48,015 nucleotides of DNA from an archaeon (lineage in GTDB: Archaea; Micrarchaeota; Micrarchaeia; CAILAH01): the NCBI GenBank assembly GCA_024274875.1, contig JAJSAH010000001.1, positions 1 to 48,015 on the forward strand, written 5' to 3'. The notes under the pieces are model-generated. The model saw nothing but the letters and a program-made list of their open reading frames with translations. It had not been told where the DNA came from and did not search any database. Below are positions 8,410-17,331 of this stretch, piece by piece (position 1 is the first letter of the stretch; the number at the start of each line of letters is the position of its first letter). The position numbers and the translations under genes are program-made.

Positions 8410-9639
8410 CTATGCTTTGCGCGTTCTTGTTATATTGCCTGCCAGCATAATCGGAGTCGGATCTATGTAATACCTTACTCTGCCATCATAATTAGGATGC
8501 GAAGCATAAGTATACATCTCAAAATGCACCTGGTTATCCTCCCATTTTGCATTGCCGGTCTTCCCAGTCATCCCTATCGTATCGCCCCTACCAATTATGT
8601 CGCCTTTACTAAACCCAGCAGGTTCTTTGAGATGCATAAAAGTCATATACACAGTGCGCCCATCTACCTTCGTTTTTAATTTCAAATAATACCCCATAGT
8701 TGGATGTTCCTTGCTGGAAGCATAAACCACTTCACAGTCGGTGGGCGCCTTAATTGAAACGCTTTTATCACCAGTATGCACATCAACTCCAGTATGCCTC
8801 CTAAACAAGCGCTCGTTAGGACGCGACCGATACGCCATGAATCCATCAGTTGTCTCGTCATATGTTCCCACAGACAACACAATGCCTGGGTTTATGGCGC
8901 TCACATAACTGCTGCTCTGCACTTTATCCAAATATGCATAATACACTTTTTTTCCGTTCGCTTTTGTCCCTTCCAGCACTCTTGCAGATATTGCAACTTT
9001 TTTCGGCACAATTTTTGCTCTTGTTATATTCTGTTTTGCAACCTTGGGTTTGCTGCGAGATGCAGATTCCTCCAAACTTTTCAAATACGAGGATAATGTT
9101 CGTTTCCCTAAATATCCATCAATAGTTATCCTTTTATTCGCATAATCAGTAAATCCCTGCCTTCTTAAGCGCTTCTGCAAGTTAACCACTGAACCCATAT
9201 TTAATATTTTAATAAAATGCTCGTTATGTTTTGCAAGTATTCTAACGCTTTTGTGAGTGTTCAACCGAGGGTATATCATTTTCCTTAGCGACGAAAGAGC
9301 GCCTGCGTACTTGCTTCCTCTATTAGAATTCAATGAATCCACCTGCAGCTTCAATATTAATGCTTTCAGCGTCTCCTTCCCGAAAATTCCATCAACTTTC
9401 AGCCCAGCATTGATCGTGTTGTTCAAGAAAACCTGCAATTCCTTGATTGTTTTTATGTTTGCTTGCGAGTATAGAGATTTTGCCAATTCAAAAGCAGTGC
9501 TGCGAACTGCAGAGATTTTAGCAACCCTATTAGTTAAAAGCGATTCAAGCATATGATATTCCATCTCATACGCTTTACTGAGCAGTTCTTCGCGAGATAG
9601 ATTTTTTGCCTGCGCTTGCATGCATATACTTGACACCAA
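8410..9639 (-). CDS. M23/LytM-like protein with two peptidoglycan-binding-like repeats
   Basis: A 409-aa protein. Residues about 60-110 and 150-195 are two PG_binding_1-like repeats (LKVDGIFGKETL; ITIDGYLGKRTL). The C-terminal half is an M23 metallopeptidase fold with zinc ligands H282 and D286 (HTGVDVHTG), a MHL motif and the ligand H372 in QVHFEMY. The usual HxH is QVH, so the proposed general-base His is replaced by Gln370. No clear signal peptide is seen. Archaea lack bacterial murein, so it may act on bacterial walls, on another polymer, or as a non-catalytic binder. Stand-alone gene. Confidence 0.8.
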   Translation of the reverse strand: MVSSICMQAQAKNLSREELLSKAYEMEYHMLESLLTNRVAKISAVRSTAFELAKSLYSQANIKTIKELQVFLNNTINAGLKVDGIFGKETLKALILKLQVDSLNSNRGSKYAGALSSLRKMIYPRLNTHKSVRILAKHNEHFIKILNMGSVVNLQKRLRRQGFTDYANKRITIDGYLGKRTLSSYLKSLEESASRSKPKVAKQNITRAKIVPKKVAISARVLEGTKANGKKVYYAYLDKVQSSSYVSAINPGIVLSVGTYDETTDGFMAYRSRPNERLFRRHTGVDVHTGDKSVSIKAPTDCEVVYASSKEHPTMGYYLKLKTKVDGRTVYMTFMHLKEPAGFSKGDIIGRGDTIGMTGKTGNAKWEDNQVHFEMYTYASHPNYDGRVRYYIDPTPIMLAGNITRTRKA

Positions 9640-9694
9640 CAGAATATAAATGTTTTTAGAGTTATGGCAATCAACGATTAAAGCGTATTTTCAA

Positions 9695-9704
9695 TATTTA
9701 AATA
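9695..9704 (+). promoter_or_regulatory. TATA box for the ZIP transporter operon
   Basis: atatttaaat lies about 27-31 nt before the ATG at 9726, implying a leaderless or nearly leaderless start. Confidence 0.6.
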
Positions 9705-9725
9705 CATTCGCACAGGAAATAAGTT

Positions 9726-10463
9726 ATGGACGCCTTTCTATGGCTGTTAGCTGCGCTCTCAGTTAATACTCTACTGGGCGCAGTTGGGGTAATCACATTA
9801 TACTTTCACGATGAAAAAAGGTTAAAATTTATATCATACTTGCTCATGGCGTTTTCAGCAGGTTCTTTATTGGGCGGTGCATTCATACACCTCCTTCCTG
9901 AAGCTGCAGAGAATATTGAATCTAATGCATTATATGGAATTGCGCTCGCAGGATTTATTTTGTTCGCTCTCATCGAGTCATATTTGCATCATCATAGATG
10001 CAAGGAATGCAATGTGCATCCATTCACATACCTCGTGTTAATTGGAGACGGAATACATAACATAATAGATGGGGTGATCTTAGCAGCGGCGTTCGTTGTG
10101 AGCATCCCTTTAGGCATAGCGACATCCATCGTGATTATCGCGCATGAGATCCCGCAAGAATTGGGAATTTTTGGTGTGGAAGTTCATGGAGGTATGGAGA
10201 AGCTTAAGGCACTTGTTTACAGTGTTGCAGCGCAGGCAACATGTTTTATTGGGGGTTTGGCAGGTTATTTTTATCTTGCATCAGTAGGCCAATATGCGCA
10301 GTATCTATTGCCTTTCGCCGCCGGAGGATTTATATACATAGCATCATCTGATCTAATACCTGAACTGCATAAAGGCGAAGGCATGAAGAGAATTTATGGA
10401 GTAATAACCATGTTTATTGGATTGGTGTTCATGATTTTCGTGAAAGCGATATTTGGGGGTTAA
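9726..10463 (+). CDS. ZIP family divalent metal transporter
   Basis: A 245-aa integral membrane protein with about eight hydrophobic helices. Helix IV holds GDGIHNIIDG (around residues 106-115) and helix V holds AHEIPQELG (around 139-147). These are the paired HN..D and HE..E motifs that form the binuclear metal site in ZIP carriers, which take up Zn2+, Fe2+ or Mn2+. A histidine-rich loop (HHHRCKECNVH) before helix IV is typical of the family. It is separated by 5 nt from the IPP isomerase gene, so the two are probably co-transcribed, though no functional link is evident. Confidence 0.9.
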   Translation: MDAFLWLLAALSVNTLLGAVGVITLYFHDEKRLKFISYLLMAFSAGSLLGGAFIHLLPEAAENIESNALYGIALAGFILFALIESYLHHHRCKECNVHPFTYLVLIGDGIHNIIDGVILAAAFVVSIPLGIATSIVIIAHEIPQELGIFGVEVHGGMEKLKALVYSVAAQATCFIGGLAGYFYLASVGQYAQYLLPFAAGGFIYIASSDLIPELHKGEGMKRIYGVITMFIGLVFMIFVKAIFGG

Positions 10464-10468
10464 AGATT

Positions 10469-11518
10469 ATGAAAACTAAAAAACGAAAAGGCGAGCATGT
10501 TAAAATTTGCGCAAAAAAAGATGTAAGCTATGCTAAAAACTGGTTTGATGAGATACACTTTGTGCATGATGCATTAACAGATTTAAATTATGATGATATC
10601 GATTGTAGTGCAATATTCATAAACCATCATATTAAGCATCCGTTCATGATTACTGGAATGACAGGGGGGTATAAAGAAGCCGAGCGCATCAACAAATCAA
10701 TTGCAGAGATATGCGAAAAATATGAGATTGCTTTCGGATTAGGGTCGCAGCGCGCTATGCTTGAGGACAAAAACCTTAAGAACACATACTATGTAAGAGA
10801 TGTAGCAAAAAATATACCTATTGTTGGAAATATTGGAGCTGCTCAGCTGTTCGAATATGATTCTGAAAAAATCAATGATATGATGAAAGATGTTGAGGCA
10901 GATTATCTTGCAATTCACCTCAACACTTTGCAAGAGCTCGTGCAGCCTGAAGGCGATAGAAACTTCCTCGGCCTAAGGAAAACGATCGAAAGTTTGTGCA
11001 AAGAGATTGAATTCCCAGTGATTATTAAAGAGACAGGCGCAGGCATAAGCATGAATGCAATCAAGCGCATGCGGAAATGGAAATCATATGTAAAAGGATT
11101 TGATGTGTCAGGCAGCGGCGGAACCTCTTGGAGCAAAGTTGAGGAGTTGCGCGGGGGCAACTCAGGACCCTTCAACGAATGGGGCAATCCAACTCCAATA
11201 TGCATTGCGGAAGTTGCGAGCACGGGCGCATTTACTATTGCGAGCGGCGGCATACGCAATGGGTTGGACGCTGCAAAAGCATTCGCGTTAGGGGCTGATA
11301 TCTGCGGAATGGCAAGGCCATTCATTGTAGCATACTATAAAAAACATCTTGAGCAAGAGATGAAAAATTTCATAGAGTATTTAAAGCGTGCGATGATGCT
11401 GACTAACTCGCAGAACATCCATGAATTGCTGCAGGCAGACATAATTATACACGGCGACCTTGCTGACCGCATGTTCGCTAGAGGCATAGATGTGCGGATG
11501 TATGCTAACAAAGGATAA
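10469..11518 (+). CDS. fni: Type 2 isopentenyl-diphosphate isomerase (FMN-dependent)
   Basis: A 349-aa TIM-barrel flavoprotein that interconverts IPP and DMAPP, feeding the isoprenoid chains of archaeal lipids. Family motifs are MITGMTGG near residue 53, FGLGSQRAML, HLNTLQELVQPEGDRNF (substrate and Mg site) and the FMN phosphate-binding run GFDVSGSGGTSW followed by ASGGIRNG and GADICGMARPF. Length is normal for the family. It overlaps nothing in its chosen start and is followed 16 nt later by an inositol monophosphatase family gene. A UbiA lipid prenyltransferase at 32790 uses products of the same pathway. Confidence 0.96.
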   Translation: MKTKKRKGEHVKICAKKDVSYAKNWFDEIHFVHDALTDLNYDDIDCSAIFINHHIKHPFMITGMTGGYKEAERINKSIAEICEKYEIAFGLGSQRAMLEDKNLKNTYYVRDVAKNIPIVGNIGAAQLFEYDSEKINDMMKDVEADYLAIHLNTLQELVQPEGDRNFLGLRKTIESLCKEIEFPVIIKETGAGISMNAIKRMRKWKSYVKGFDVSGSGGTSWSKVEELRGGNSGPFNEWGNPTPICIAEVASTGAFTIASGGIRNGLDAAKAFALGADICGMARPFIVAYYKKHLEQEMKNFIEYLKRAMMLTNSQNIHELLQADIIIHGDLADRMFARGIDVRMYANKG

Positions 11519-11534
11519 AACTAAGGTGAGTAAT

Positions 11535-12299
11535 ATGAAATACGCAAGCGATGCTGTTGAATGCGCAAAAATAGCTGGCAAGTTTCTTAGAGAAGTGTTT
11601 AGATCTGGCAATATCACAATTGAGTATAAGGATCTGAATGAGACAGTTACATCTGCCGACAAAGGTTCCGAGCAACTAATCTTAGAATACTTGACTGAGC
11701 GGTTTCCAGACCATAAAATTATCAGCGAGGAGAGCGGTGCAAGCGGAAATGGATCAAGCGAATTTGTGTGGTACATCGACCCGCTTGATGGCACAACCAA
11801 CTTCGCGCATCACATACCTTTCTTCAATGTATCCATTGCGCTGCAAAAAAGGAGCGAAATTATATGCGGTGCTGTGTACAACCCGCTTCTCGATGAGGCG
11901 TTCTATGCAGAGAAAGGATTCGGAGCATACCTTAATGGAATGAAAATTGAGCCCTCTAAAAATTCAAACTTAAAGCATGCGTTCATCGGATGTTGTCATG
12001 GAAGAAAAGATGATGAGATTAGCAAATTCATAGAACTCATGAGAAAGTTCAAACCAAAAGTTAAGGATATGCGAAAATTAGGAAGCGGCGCGCTTGAGTT
12101 ATGTTATACTGCATGCGGAAGGATAGATGCATTTATAGGATATGGCATAAAACCATGGGATTTTAAAGCAGGGTTGCTTATCGGGTTGGAAAGCGGGTGC
12201 AAAGCAGGAGGCATATTAAAAGATGATATAGAGGAATCAAATCTCTTCATGAGCCAACCTGTCTTACACAACCAGATAAGAGAGATTATAAAAACATAG
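11535..12299 (+). CDS. suhB: Inositol monophosphatase family protein
   Basis: A 254-aa protein from the ATG at 11535, chosen because GGTGAG sits 6 nt upstream; a longer frame from 11490 would overlap the IPP isomerase end. Li+-sensitive phosphatase motifs are intact: EESGASG (metal ligand Glu), WYIDPLDGTTNFAH (D-P-L-D-G-T) and a late KPWDFKAG. Archaeal members dephosphorylate inositol-1-phosphate and often fructose-1,6-bisphosphate, so the role could be inositol lipid synthesis or gluconeogenesis. Confidence 0.92.
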   Translation: MKYASDAVECAKIAGKFLREVFRSGNITIEYKDLNETVTSADKGSEQLILEYLTERFPDHKIISEESGASGNGSSEFVWYIDPLDGTTNFAHHIPFFNVSIALQKRSEIICGAVYNPLLDEAFYAEKGFGAYLNGMKIEPSKNSNLKHAFIGCCHGRKDDEISKFIELMRKFKPKVKDMRKLGSGALELCYTACGRIDAFIGYGIKPWDFKAGLLIGLESGCKAGGILKDDIEESNLFMSQPVLHNQIREIIKT

Positions 12300-12350
12300 C
12301 ACTTTTAATGTTTTATCGCATAATCTGTGCAAAATGGAGAGGTGAAAATA

Positions 12351-12665
12351 ATGAATTTGGTGTATTCATTTGAAAACTCCGTAAAAAGCAAGGTATCAAG
12401 CAAGGTTGAAGGGGATAAGTTTGGCGATGCATGTTTTGCAAAAGCAGGGTTTGTGTTTAAAGACGGTGCAGAGTTTGGGTTGGATGGAAAAACGCTTTTG
12501 ATCGTGCGCAGTGTTGATGAAGCATTTAAGAAACATGCAGAGGAGATTCTTAAAGAAATCGAAAGTGTTGAGTTAATTGGCGATGAGTTGGCAAAAAAGG
12601 TTATCGATAAAATCAATGAGGAAGAACAAGCTGCGCAGAGCGGGTTTGGATCTATATTTGGATAG
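12351..12665 (+). CDS. Unknown small soluble protein
   Basis: A 104-aa protein from the ATG at 12351, preceded by the good ribosome site GAGGTGAAA; an ATG at 12327 is also in frame. It starts with a strand-rich segment (FGDACFAKAGFVF, GLDGKTLLIVR), then a helical acidic tail, ending FGSIFG. There is no membrane segment or known motif. The PCMT gene begins right after its stop, so they probably share a transcript. Function unknown. Confidence 0.65.
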   Translation: MNLVYSFENSVKSKVSSKVEGDKFGDACFAKAGFVFKDGAEFGLDGKTLLIVRSVDEAFKKHAEEILKEIESVELIGDELAKKVIDKINEEEQAAQSGFGSIFG

Positions 12666-12666
12666 C

Positions 12667-13287
12667 ATGAGGACGAATGAGCAACTTGTGAGGTTCCTTG
12701 TTGAATATGGATATGCAAATGATCGGGTAGCTGAAGCAATGCTAAAATACCCGCGCGAGATATTTCTGCCAGAATACCAAAAAAAGAATGCATATTATGA
12801 CATCCCATTGCTGATAGGTGAGGAGCAAACATGCTCAGCGCCCAGCATGGTCGCCATTATGTTATCTCTGCTTAACATCGCTTACGGAATGAAAATTTTG
12901 GAGATTGGAACAGGCAGCGGTTGGCAGACTGCTCTGTTAAGCGAACTCGTCGGACCCAGCGGCAGAGTGGTGAGCGTTGAACTGATTAATCGATTTTCTG
13001 ATAATGTTCTGCGCAATTTAAACAAATTAAAGATAAGCAATGTCAAACTAATCGTTGGCGACGGGAAGCAAGGGTATGCGAAGCTTGCTCCGTATGATAG
13101 AATTATTGTGAGCGCGGCCGCCAAACAAGTTCAACCAGCGTGGAGAAAACAGCTTAAAGAGAATGGGATAATAATACTGCCTATCGGAGAATCTCAATAT
13201 TCGCAGCACCTTTGCAAGGGAATTAAAAAAGATGGAGAAATAAAGCTAAACAAAATAATGCCAGTCGCATTCGTGAACTTAATGTAG
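12667..13287 (+). CDS. pcm: Protein-L-isoaspartate O-methyltransferase
   Basis: A 206-aa SAM-dependent enzyme that repairs isoaspartyl damage in proteins. The start at 12667 directly follows the previous stop; the longer frame from 12577 reads through the upstream gene and lacks family similarity. Family motifs: the N-terminal LVEYGYANDRVAEAM and FLPEYQKKNAYYD, the substrate loop CSAPSMVA, motif I ILEIGTGSGWQTALL and motif II YDRIIVSAAAKQVQPAW. Its end overlaps the convergent GlyRS gene end by 9 nt. Confidence 0.93.
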   Translation: MRTNEQLVRFLVEYGYANDRVAEAMLKYPREIFLPEYQKKNAYYDIPLLIGEEQTCSAPSMVAIMLSLLNIAYGMKILEIGTGSGWQTALLSELVGPSGRVVSVELINRFSDNVLRNLNKLKISNVKLIVGDGKQGYAKLAPYDRIIVSAAAKQVQPAWRKQLKENGIIILPIGESQYSQHLCKGIKKDGEIKLNKIMPVAFVNLM

Positions 13288-14778
13288 CAATTCATAACCG
13301 CTCTTCGAAGCCTCAACTATGCCATTTAGCTTCCAACGGCGGATGTTTTCAGCCAGGTTTCCAATAGGAATGCGAATCTGCTTGCCGTCATTCCTGAACC
13401 TAATCGTAACGGTATTATCTTCGAGCGTTTGGTAATCCACTGTTGCGCAGTATGGCACGCCTATTTCATCAGCTTTTGCATACCGCTTGCCTATGCTCCC
13501 GCTCTGTTCATAAGACACATCCAACAAAGGTTTTAGGTTATCGCAAATTTCCTTCGCCTTCCGCACCAAATCACTATTCTTCATCAACGGAAGCACGCAT
13601 ATGTCATATGGGGCAATTTTTGGAGGCAGGTTCAGCCAATCCCATCCCCTTTCTTTATCCTCAACATACGCATGCTCAAGAACGCACCACAGCAACCTTC
13701 CTAACCCTATTGAAGGCTCAATCACATGAGGCATAACCTTCTTATCGTTCACAGTAACTTGAAGGTTTTTTCCAGAAAATTTTGAATGCCTAACTAAATC
13801 ATAGTTAGTTCTGTATGCGAGGCTCATCACCTCAACCCAACCAAACTTAGTTGCAATCTCCACATCAAAATTGCCTCCTGAATAGTGGGGCGTCTCATCC
13901 TCCATAAGATGCCTTATGCGAAAATCCCTTATGCCAAGCGCGTTCAATAATTCCCTTTCTTTTGCCATGAAGTATGCCATAGTTTTTGCCGGTATGTATC
14001 CTTCTTTATAAGCATCTCCTAAAGTAACTAAAGCAAAGCTCTTGCCTTCTCTCTGCATCTGCCTCGTTTGCATGGGCACTTGCACATTCTTTGCCTTTTC
14101 AAGCATTATCGAATCATCTTCCTCAGGATCAAAAAAATACTCTAACTCCATCTGATGAAATTCGCGGACGCGAATTAAAGACTGGCGCGGAGAGATTTCA
14201 TTCCTATACGCTCTGCCTACCTGCCCTATTCCCATAGGCAATTTAGCTCCAAATGCATTGAATATCTTATTGAAGTTCATGAATATGTTCTGAGCTGTTT
14301 CAGGCCTTAGATATGCAGTGATTCCATCAACTGGGCCAATCTGCGTTTCAAACATTAAATTGAAAGGTTTTACTTGCCCAAGCTTTGCGCCGCATGACGG
14401 ACAAATAACATTTTTCTCTGCAATAACCTTCCCAAGTTCGCTGATAGACATGTGAGATGCATCTATTCCAAGCGCATCCTCAACTAAATGATCTACGCGA
14501 AATCTCTTATGGCATTTTTGGCATTCAGTCATTGGATCGTTGAAATTATCTACATGCCCGCTTGCTTTGAGCGCAATCTCCTGAAGAACTGTTGCGCCAT
14601 CAATCTCAAGGAAACCATCCTTTTCTATGAATATCTGCCTCCAAAGGTCCACAACTTTCCGTTTTATATTCACCGCTATCGGACCATAATCATAAAAGCC
14701 GGCAACTGGATTATATATCTCCGATGTTGGAATAATCATTGCTCTCCTGATCAACAATTTGTGCAACTTCTCGTGCAT
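13279..14778 (-). CDS. glyS: Glycyl-tRNA synthetase, archaeal/eukaryotic dimer type
   Basis: A 499-aa class II synthetase. Motif 1 lies near YNPVAGFYDYGPIAV, motif 2 is GRAYRNEISPRQSLIRVREF and motif 3 is PSIGLGRLLWCVLEHAY. A CxxC...CxxC pair (CQKCHKRF, CPSCGAKL) suggests a zinc-binding insertion. The C-terminal anticodon domain is present (ICVLPLMKN, YCATVDYQTLEDNTVTIR). It is at the short end for the family, where about 570 aa is common, because insertions between motifs are compact. A tRNA-Gly gene lies at the left edge. A divergent promoter region (14779-14838) is shared with Nop5. Confidence 0.96.
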   Translation of the reverse strand: MHEKLHKLLIRRAMIIPTSEIYNPVAGFYDYGPIAVNIKRKVVDLWRQIFIEKDGFLEIDGATVLQEIALKASGHVDNFNDPMTECQKCHKRFRVDHLVEDALGIDASHMSISELGKVIAEKNVICPSCGAKLGQVKPFNLMFETQIGPVDGITAYLRPETAQNIFMNFNKIFNAFGAKLPMGIGQVGRAYRNEISPRQSLIRVREFHQMELEYFFDPEEDDSIMLEKAKNVQVPMQTRQMQREGKSFALVTLGDAYKEGYIPAKTMAYFMAKERELLNALGIRDFRIRHLMEDETPHYSGGNFDVEIATKFGWVEVMSLAYRTNYDLVRHSKFSGKNLQVTVNDKKVMPHVIEPSIGLGRLLWCVLEHAYVEDKERGWDWLNLPPKIAPYDICVLPLMKNSDLVRKAKEICDNLKPLLDVSYEQSGSIGKRYAKADEIGVPYCATVDYQTLEDNTVTIRFRNDGKQIRIPIGNLAENIRRWKLNGIVEASKSGYELLH

Positions 14779-14838
14779 GTATCACACCTTGCATAGATAA
14801 GGAAGAGTTAATTAATTTATCTTTATTAATCTTTACTT

Positions 14839-15600
14839 ATGAAGCGGGAAGATCTATTAAAAAAGGTTAAGTCAGAACTAAAGCAATCCTACGGTCGAGA
14901 AGATTATTTGCAGCATGCGTCAATGGCGCTTGCTGAATTGGATAATGCGCTCAATATAATGCTTGAAAACCTGAGAAATTGGTATGCAATGTATTTCCCA
15001 AGCCTTAAAATAAACGATAGAGAGTTGTTCTTAGAGATTGCGATTAACTATGATCGAGATGATAAGAGCACTCTTGATAGATTGGGCAAAAAAGCGAGAA
15101 GGATTGTTGAAGATGCAGAAGATTTCACAGGGAGCAATGCGAATAAAAGCGATTTGGAGATGTTGAGGAAATTTGCAAAGCAAGCATATAATATGCAACT
15201 GCTCAGGAACGAAATGGAAAAATACAGGGAGAACACGGTTAAGGAAATTGCAAAAAATCTTACATATCTTGTTGGCGCGCCGCTCGCTACTGCGCTTATT
15301 GTTGAAGCTAAAGGACTTAGGCGGTTGGCAAACATGCCTGCAAGCAGCATACAAGTGCTGGGTGCTGAAAAAGCATTATTTATGCATCTAACCAAGCATA
15401 CAAAACCTCCAAAACACGGCATAATATTTCTGCATCCTGCAATGAGGGGAATTAAAAAATCAAAAAGAGGAAAAATAGCGCGGTTGATTGCAGCAAAGAT
15501 TGCCATAGCCGCAAAAGCCGATGTTTATACAAAAAAATTCATAGCCCCTAAACTCAAAGAGGAGCTTGATAAAAAGCTTTTAGAGGTAAGGAATAAATGA
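14839..15600 (+). CDS. nop5: Nop5-type C/D box RNP protein lacking the N-terminal fibrillarin-binding domain
   Basis: A 253-aa protein that matches the coiled-coil and Nop domains of archaeal Nop5. The coiled-coil starts near residue 27 (ALAELDNALNIMLENLRNWY), with the family's WY..YFP motif. The Nop domain carries GLRRLANMPASSIQVLGAEK and KHGIIFLHP, and a basic tail follows. Nop5 bridges L7Ae-bound C/D RNA and fibrillarin in 2'-O-methylation. Normal archaeal Nop5 is about 370-420 aa; roughly 110-150 N-terminal residues are missing, including the fibrillarin partner domain. No fibrillarin gene is adjacent. AT-rich promoter sequence lies just upstream, so a missed 5' exon is unlikely. Confidence 0.88.
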   Translation: MKREDLLKKVKSELKQSYGREDYLQHASMALAELDNALNIMLENLRNWYAMYFPSLKINDRELFLEIAINYDRDDKSTLDRLGKKARRIVEDAEDFTGSNANKSDLEMLRKFAKQAYNMQLLRNEMEKYRENTVKEIAKNLTYLVGAPLATALIVEAKGLRRLANMPASSIQVLGAEKALFMHLTKHTKPPKHGIIFLHPAMRGIKKSKRGKIARLIAAKIAIAAKADVYTKKFIAPKLKEELDKKLLEVRNK

Positions 15601-16259
15601 AAGTTCTGGCGTTATCAGACCTCCATTCTGAACAAAGAGTGATCGATTCTGTGTTGAGCCTTACTACGCGCAATAGGTATGATGCAGTGTTTATCGTTGG
15701 CGATATTAGTGATTACGGCGATACAAAATATGTTGATGCGTTGTTCGAAGTGCTTGACTCAAAAAACACTTATGCGATTCCAGGCAATATGGATGATGAT
15801 GCAGTCCGCAGGAGGCTTGCTGATAAATGCAGGTACATTCATTTAAAAAAAGAAACAATTAAAGTAAAATACGAAATATTTGGGATCGGCGGAGGATTAA
15901 GAGGGCCGTTTGGTACTGCGTATGAATATGATGATGATGAGTTATGGAATAAGATAAAAAACACTGCATTAAGCAGCCCAAGCATAGTGCTTTCGCATTC
16001 GCCCCCATATGGTTATTTCGATGAAATATCTAATGATGTGCACATAGGTTCTCGATCAGTGCTGAGGTTTATGCAAGCAAACAAGCCATTCATTCTCATC
16101 TGCGGCCATATACATGAAAATAAAGGATGCATAAAAAGCGATGAAACAAACATAGTTAAACTCGGACCTGCATCCAAAGGAAATGCTGTCGAATTGGAAT
16201 TTATATACAAAGACGCTAAAAATAATGAACTAAAAACAAAATGGATTGAGATGTTTTAG
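15597..16259 (+). CDS. Calcineurin-like metallophosphoesterase
   Basis: A 220-aa protein of the Icc/YfcE-like branch. Metal-binding motifs appear in order: LSDLHSE (D-x-H), VGDISDYG (GD), IPGNMDD (GN, where the usual GNH/D is GNMDD), LSHSPPYG (H) and CGHIHENKG (GHxH). The substrate is not predictable: relatives act on cyclic or phosphodiester compounds. Its start overlaps the Nop5 stop by 4 nt (ATGA), showing translational coupling, so a link to RNA processing is conceivable but unproven. It ends next to the convergent eS1 gene with no gap. Confidence 0.87.
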   Translation: MKVLALSDLHSEQRVIDSVLSLTTRNRYDAVFIVGDISDYGDTKYVDALFEVLDSKNTYAIPGNMDDDAVRRRLADKCRYIHLKKETIKVKYEIFGIGGGLRGPFGTAYEYDDDELWNKIKNTALSSPSIVLSHSPPYGYFDEISNDVHIGSRSVLRFMQANKPFILICGHIHENKGCIKSDETNIVKLGPASKGNAVELEFIYKDAKNNELKTKWIEMF

Positions 16260-16862
16260 CTAAGAAGCGCTGGGTTTGGTTGATACCAAGCTTCTTTTTG
16301 GCTCAACAACCTCGCTTTTAATAACCTCTACTCTCTTAATAGGCAAGATCTCCTTAACCTTGTTATATATTTGGGAAGACAGTTTTCTGAACAGCATCAA
16401 CTGCATGAAAGATACAAAATCCTCTTTTGCGCCTTTATCAACCACTAATTCCTTCGCAATCCTGCGGATTGCCGCTCTGTTAGCGCCGCTTACCTTGTTT
16501 TGAGTGATTATAGCGTATTTTACAACAACATCTACGCCATCCTTCGTAGAAACCTTGACCACATCATCAATCAGAGACATTCTTCTGCGCGCGAGCGTCC
16601 TCAAATAACTCCTCAGCAATTCGTGGCCAATAAGCTTTGTGTATGCAGTTTTGCCTTTCACTTCATTAATCCTGAGCTTGACTATTGTGTACCCATGCGG
16701 AAGCTGCCCAGTGATTGAACCAAGATTAGTTACGATTTTGCGGTTCAAAACGCTCTCATCATCTATACCAACAATATCTCCTACCTTCTTCTCCTCAAAT
16801 ATCTTAGGAGCAATCACGGAATACCACGATTTAAGTTTCCATTTATCTGCTCGTGCCATCAT
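16260..16862 (-). CDS. rps3ae: Small ribosomal subunit protein eS1 (S3Ae)
   Basis: A 200-aa protein. Characteristic stretches are DKWKLKSWYSVIAPKIFE at the start, the central RRRMSLIDDVVKVSTKDG and RIAKELV, and the C-terminal KVKEILPIKRVEVIKSEV. It belongs to the archaeal/eukaryotic small subunit near the mRNA exit site. The next ATG, at 16859, is an equally good start. It lies 13 nt after the uS15 gene on the same strand, forming the tail of a DnaG-RdgB-uS15-eS1 block. Confidence 0.95.
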   Translation of the reverse strand: MMARADKWKLKSWYSVIAPKIFEEKKVGDIVGIDDESVLNRKIVTNLGSITGQLPHGYTIVKLRINEVKGKTAYTKLIGHELLRSYLRTLARRRMSLIDDVVKVSTKDGVDVVVKYAIITQNKVSGANRAAIRRIAKELVVDKGAKEDFVSFMQLMLFRKLSSQIYNKVKEILPIKRVEVIKSEVVEPKRSLVSTKPSAS

Positions 16863-16875
16863 CTCACGCTCATAT

Positions 16876-17331
16876 TTACTTTACTAGCAGGGCTGCATGT
16901 TCAGGAGTGTATCTCCAGTTGTTAAGCCTACCTGCTTTGTTGTAATATTTAACAAGCCTGCGTATCTTTGACTCAACGCGCCTTAACCTTTCCTTATTGC
17001 TCACATCTGAACCATTTGCGCCCAAGTGCTTGCGCATCCTAACCGCCCTCTTCATCAAGTCCAAAAGATCAGCAGGATATTGCTGCTTAATGTTCTTCTC
17101 CTCCATTATGAGAACCAGTTTCTTTCCTGTGATTGCCTTAACATCAGGAATTGAATACTTATCCCTGAGCACAACACCTATCTTTGCAGGACTGTACCCT
17201 TCGCGCGCAAGCTTCTCAACATTTGCCTCAACTTCAGAGGGATCCATATCAAACCATGATGGAACCTCGCGCGGATAGTGCTTTTTTGATCTTTTCGATT
17301 TGCCTCCTTTCCTTGTATGCAACCTTACCAT
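16876..17331 (-). CDS. rps15: Small ribosomal subunit protein uS15, archaeal form
   Basis: A 151-aa protein with the archaeal/eukaryotic N-terminal extension (GGKSKRSKKHYPREVPSW), the Ile-Gly segment YSPAKIGVVLRDKY and the conserved core LMKRAVRMRKHL, then RRVESKIRRLVKYYNKAGRL and a final WRYTPEHAALLVK. It binds the central domain of 16S rRNA. Its start overlaps the upstream gene end by 7 nt. Confidence 0.96.
   Translation of the reverse strand: MVRLHTRKGGKSKRSKKHYPREVPSWFDMDPSEVEANVEKLAREGYSPAKIGVVLRDKYSIPDVKAITGKKLVLIMEEKNIKQQYPADLLDLMKRAVRMRKHLGANGSDVSNKERLRRVESKIRRLVKYYNKAGRLNNWRYTPEHAALLVK

Noticed and set aside
15048-15506. 152-codon minus-strand frame
   Set aside because: It is antisense to the Nop5 gene, whose domain motifs are clear on the plus strand.
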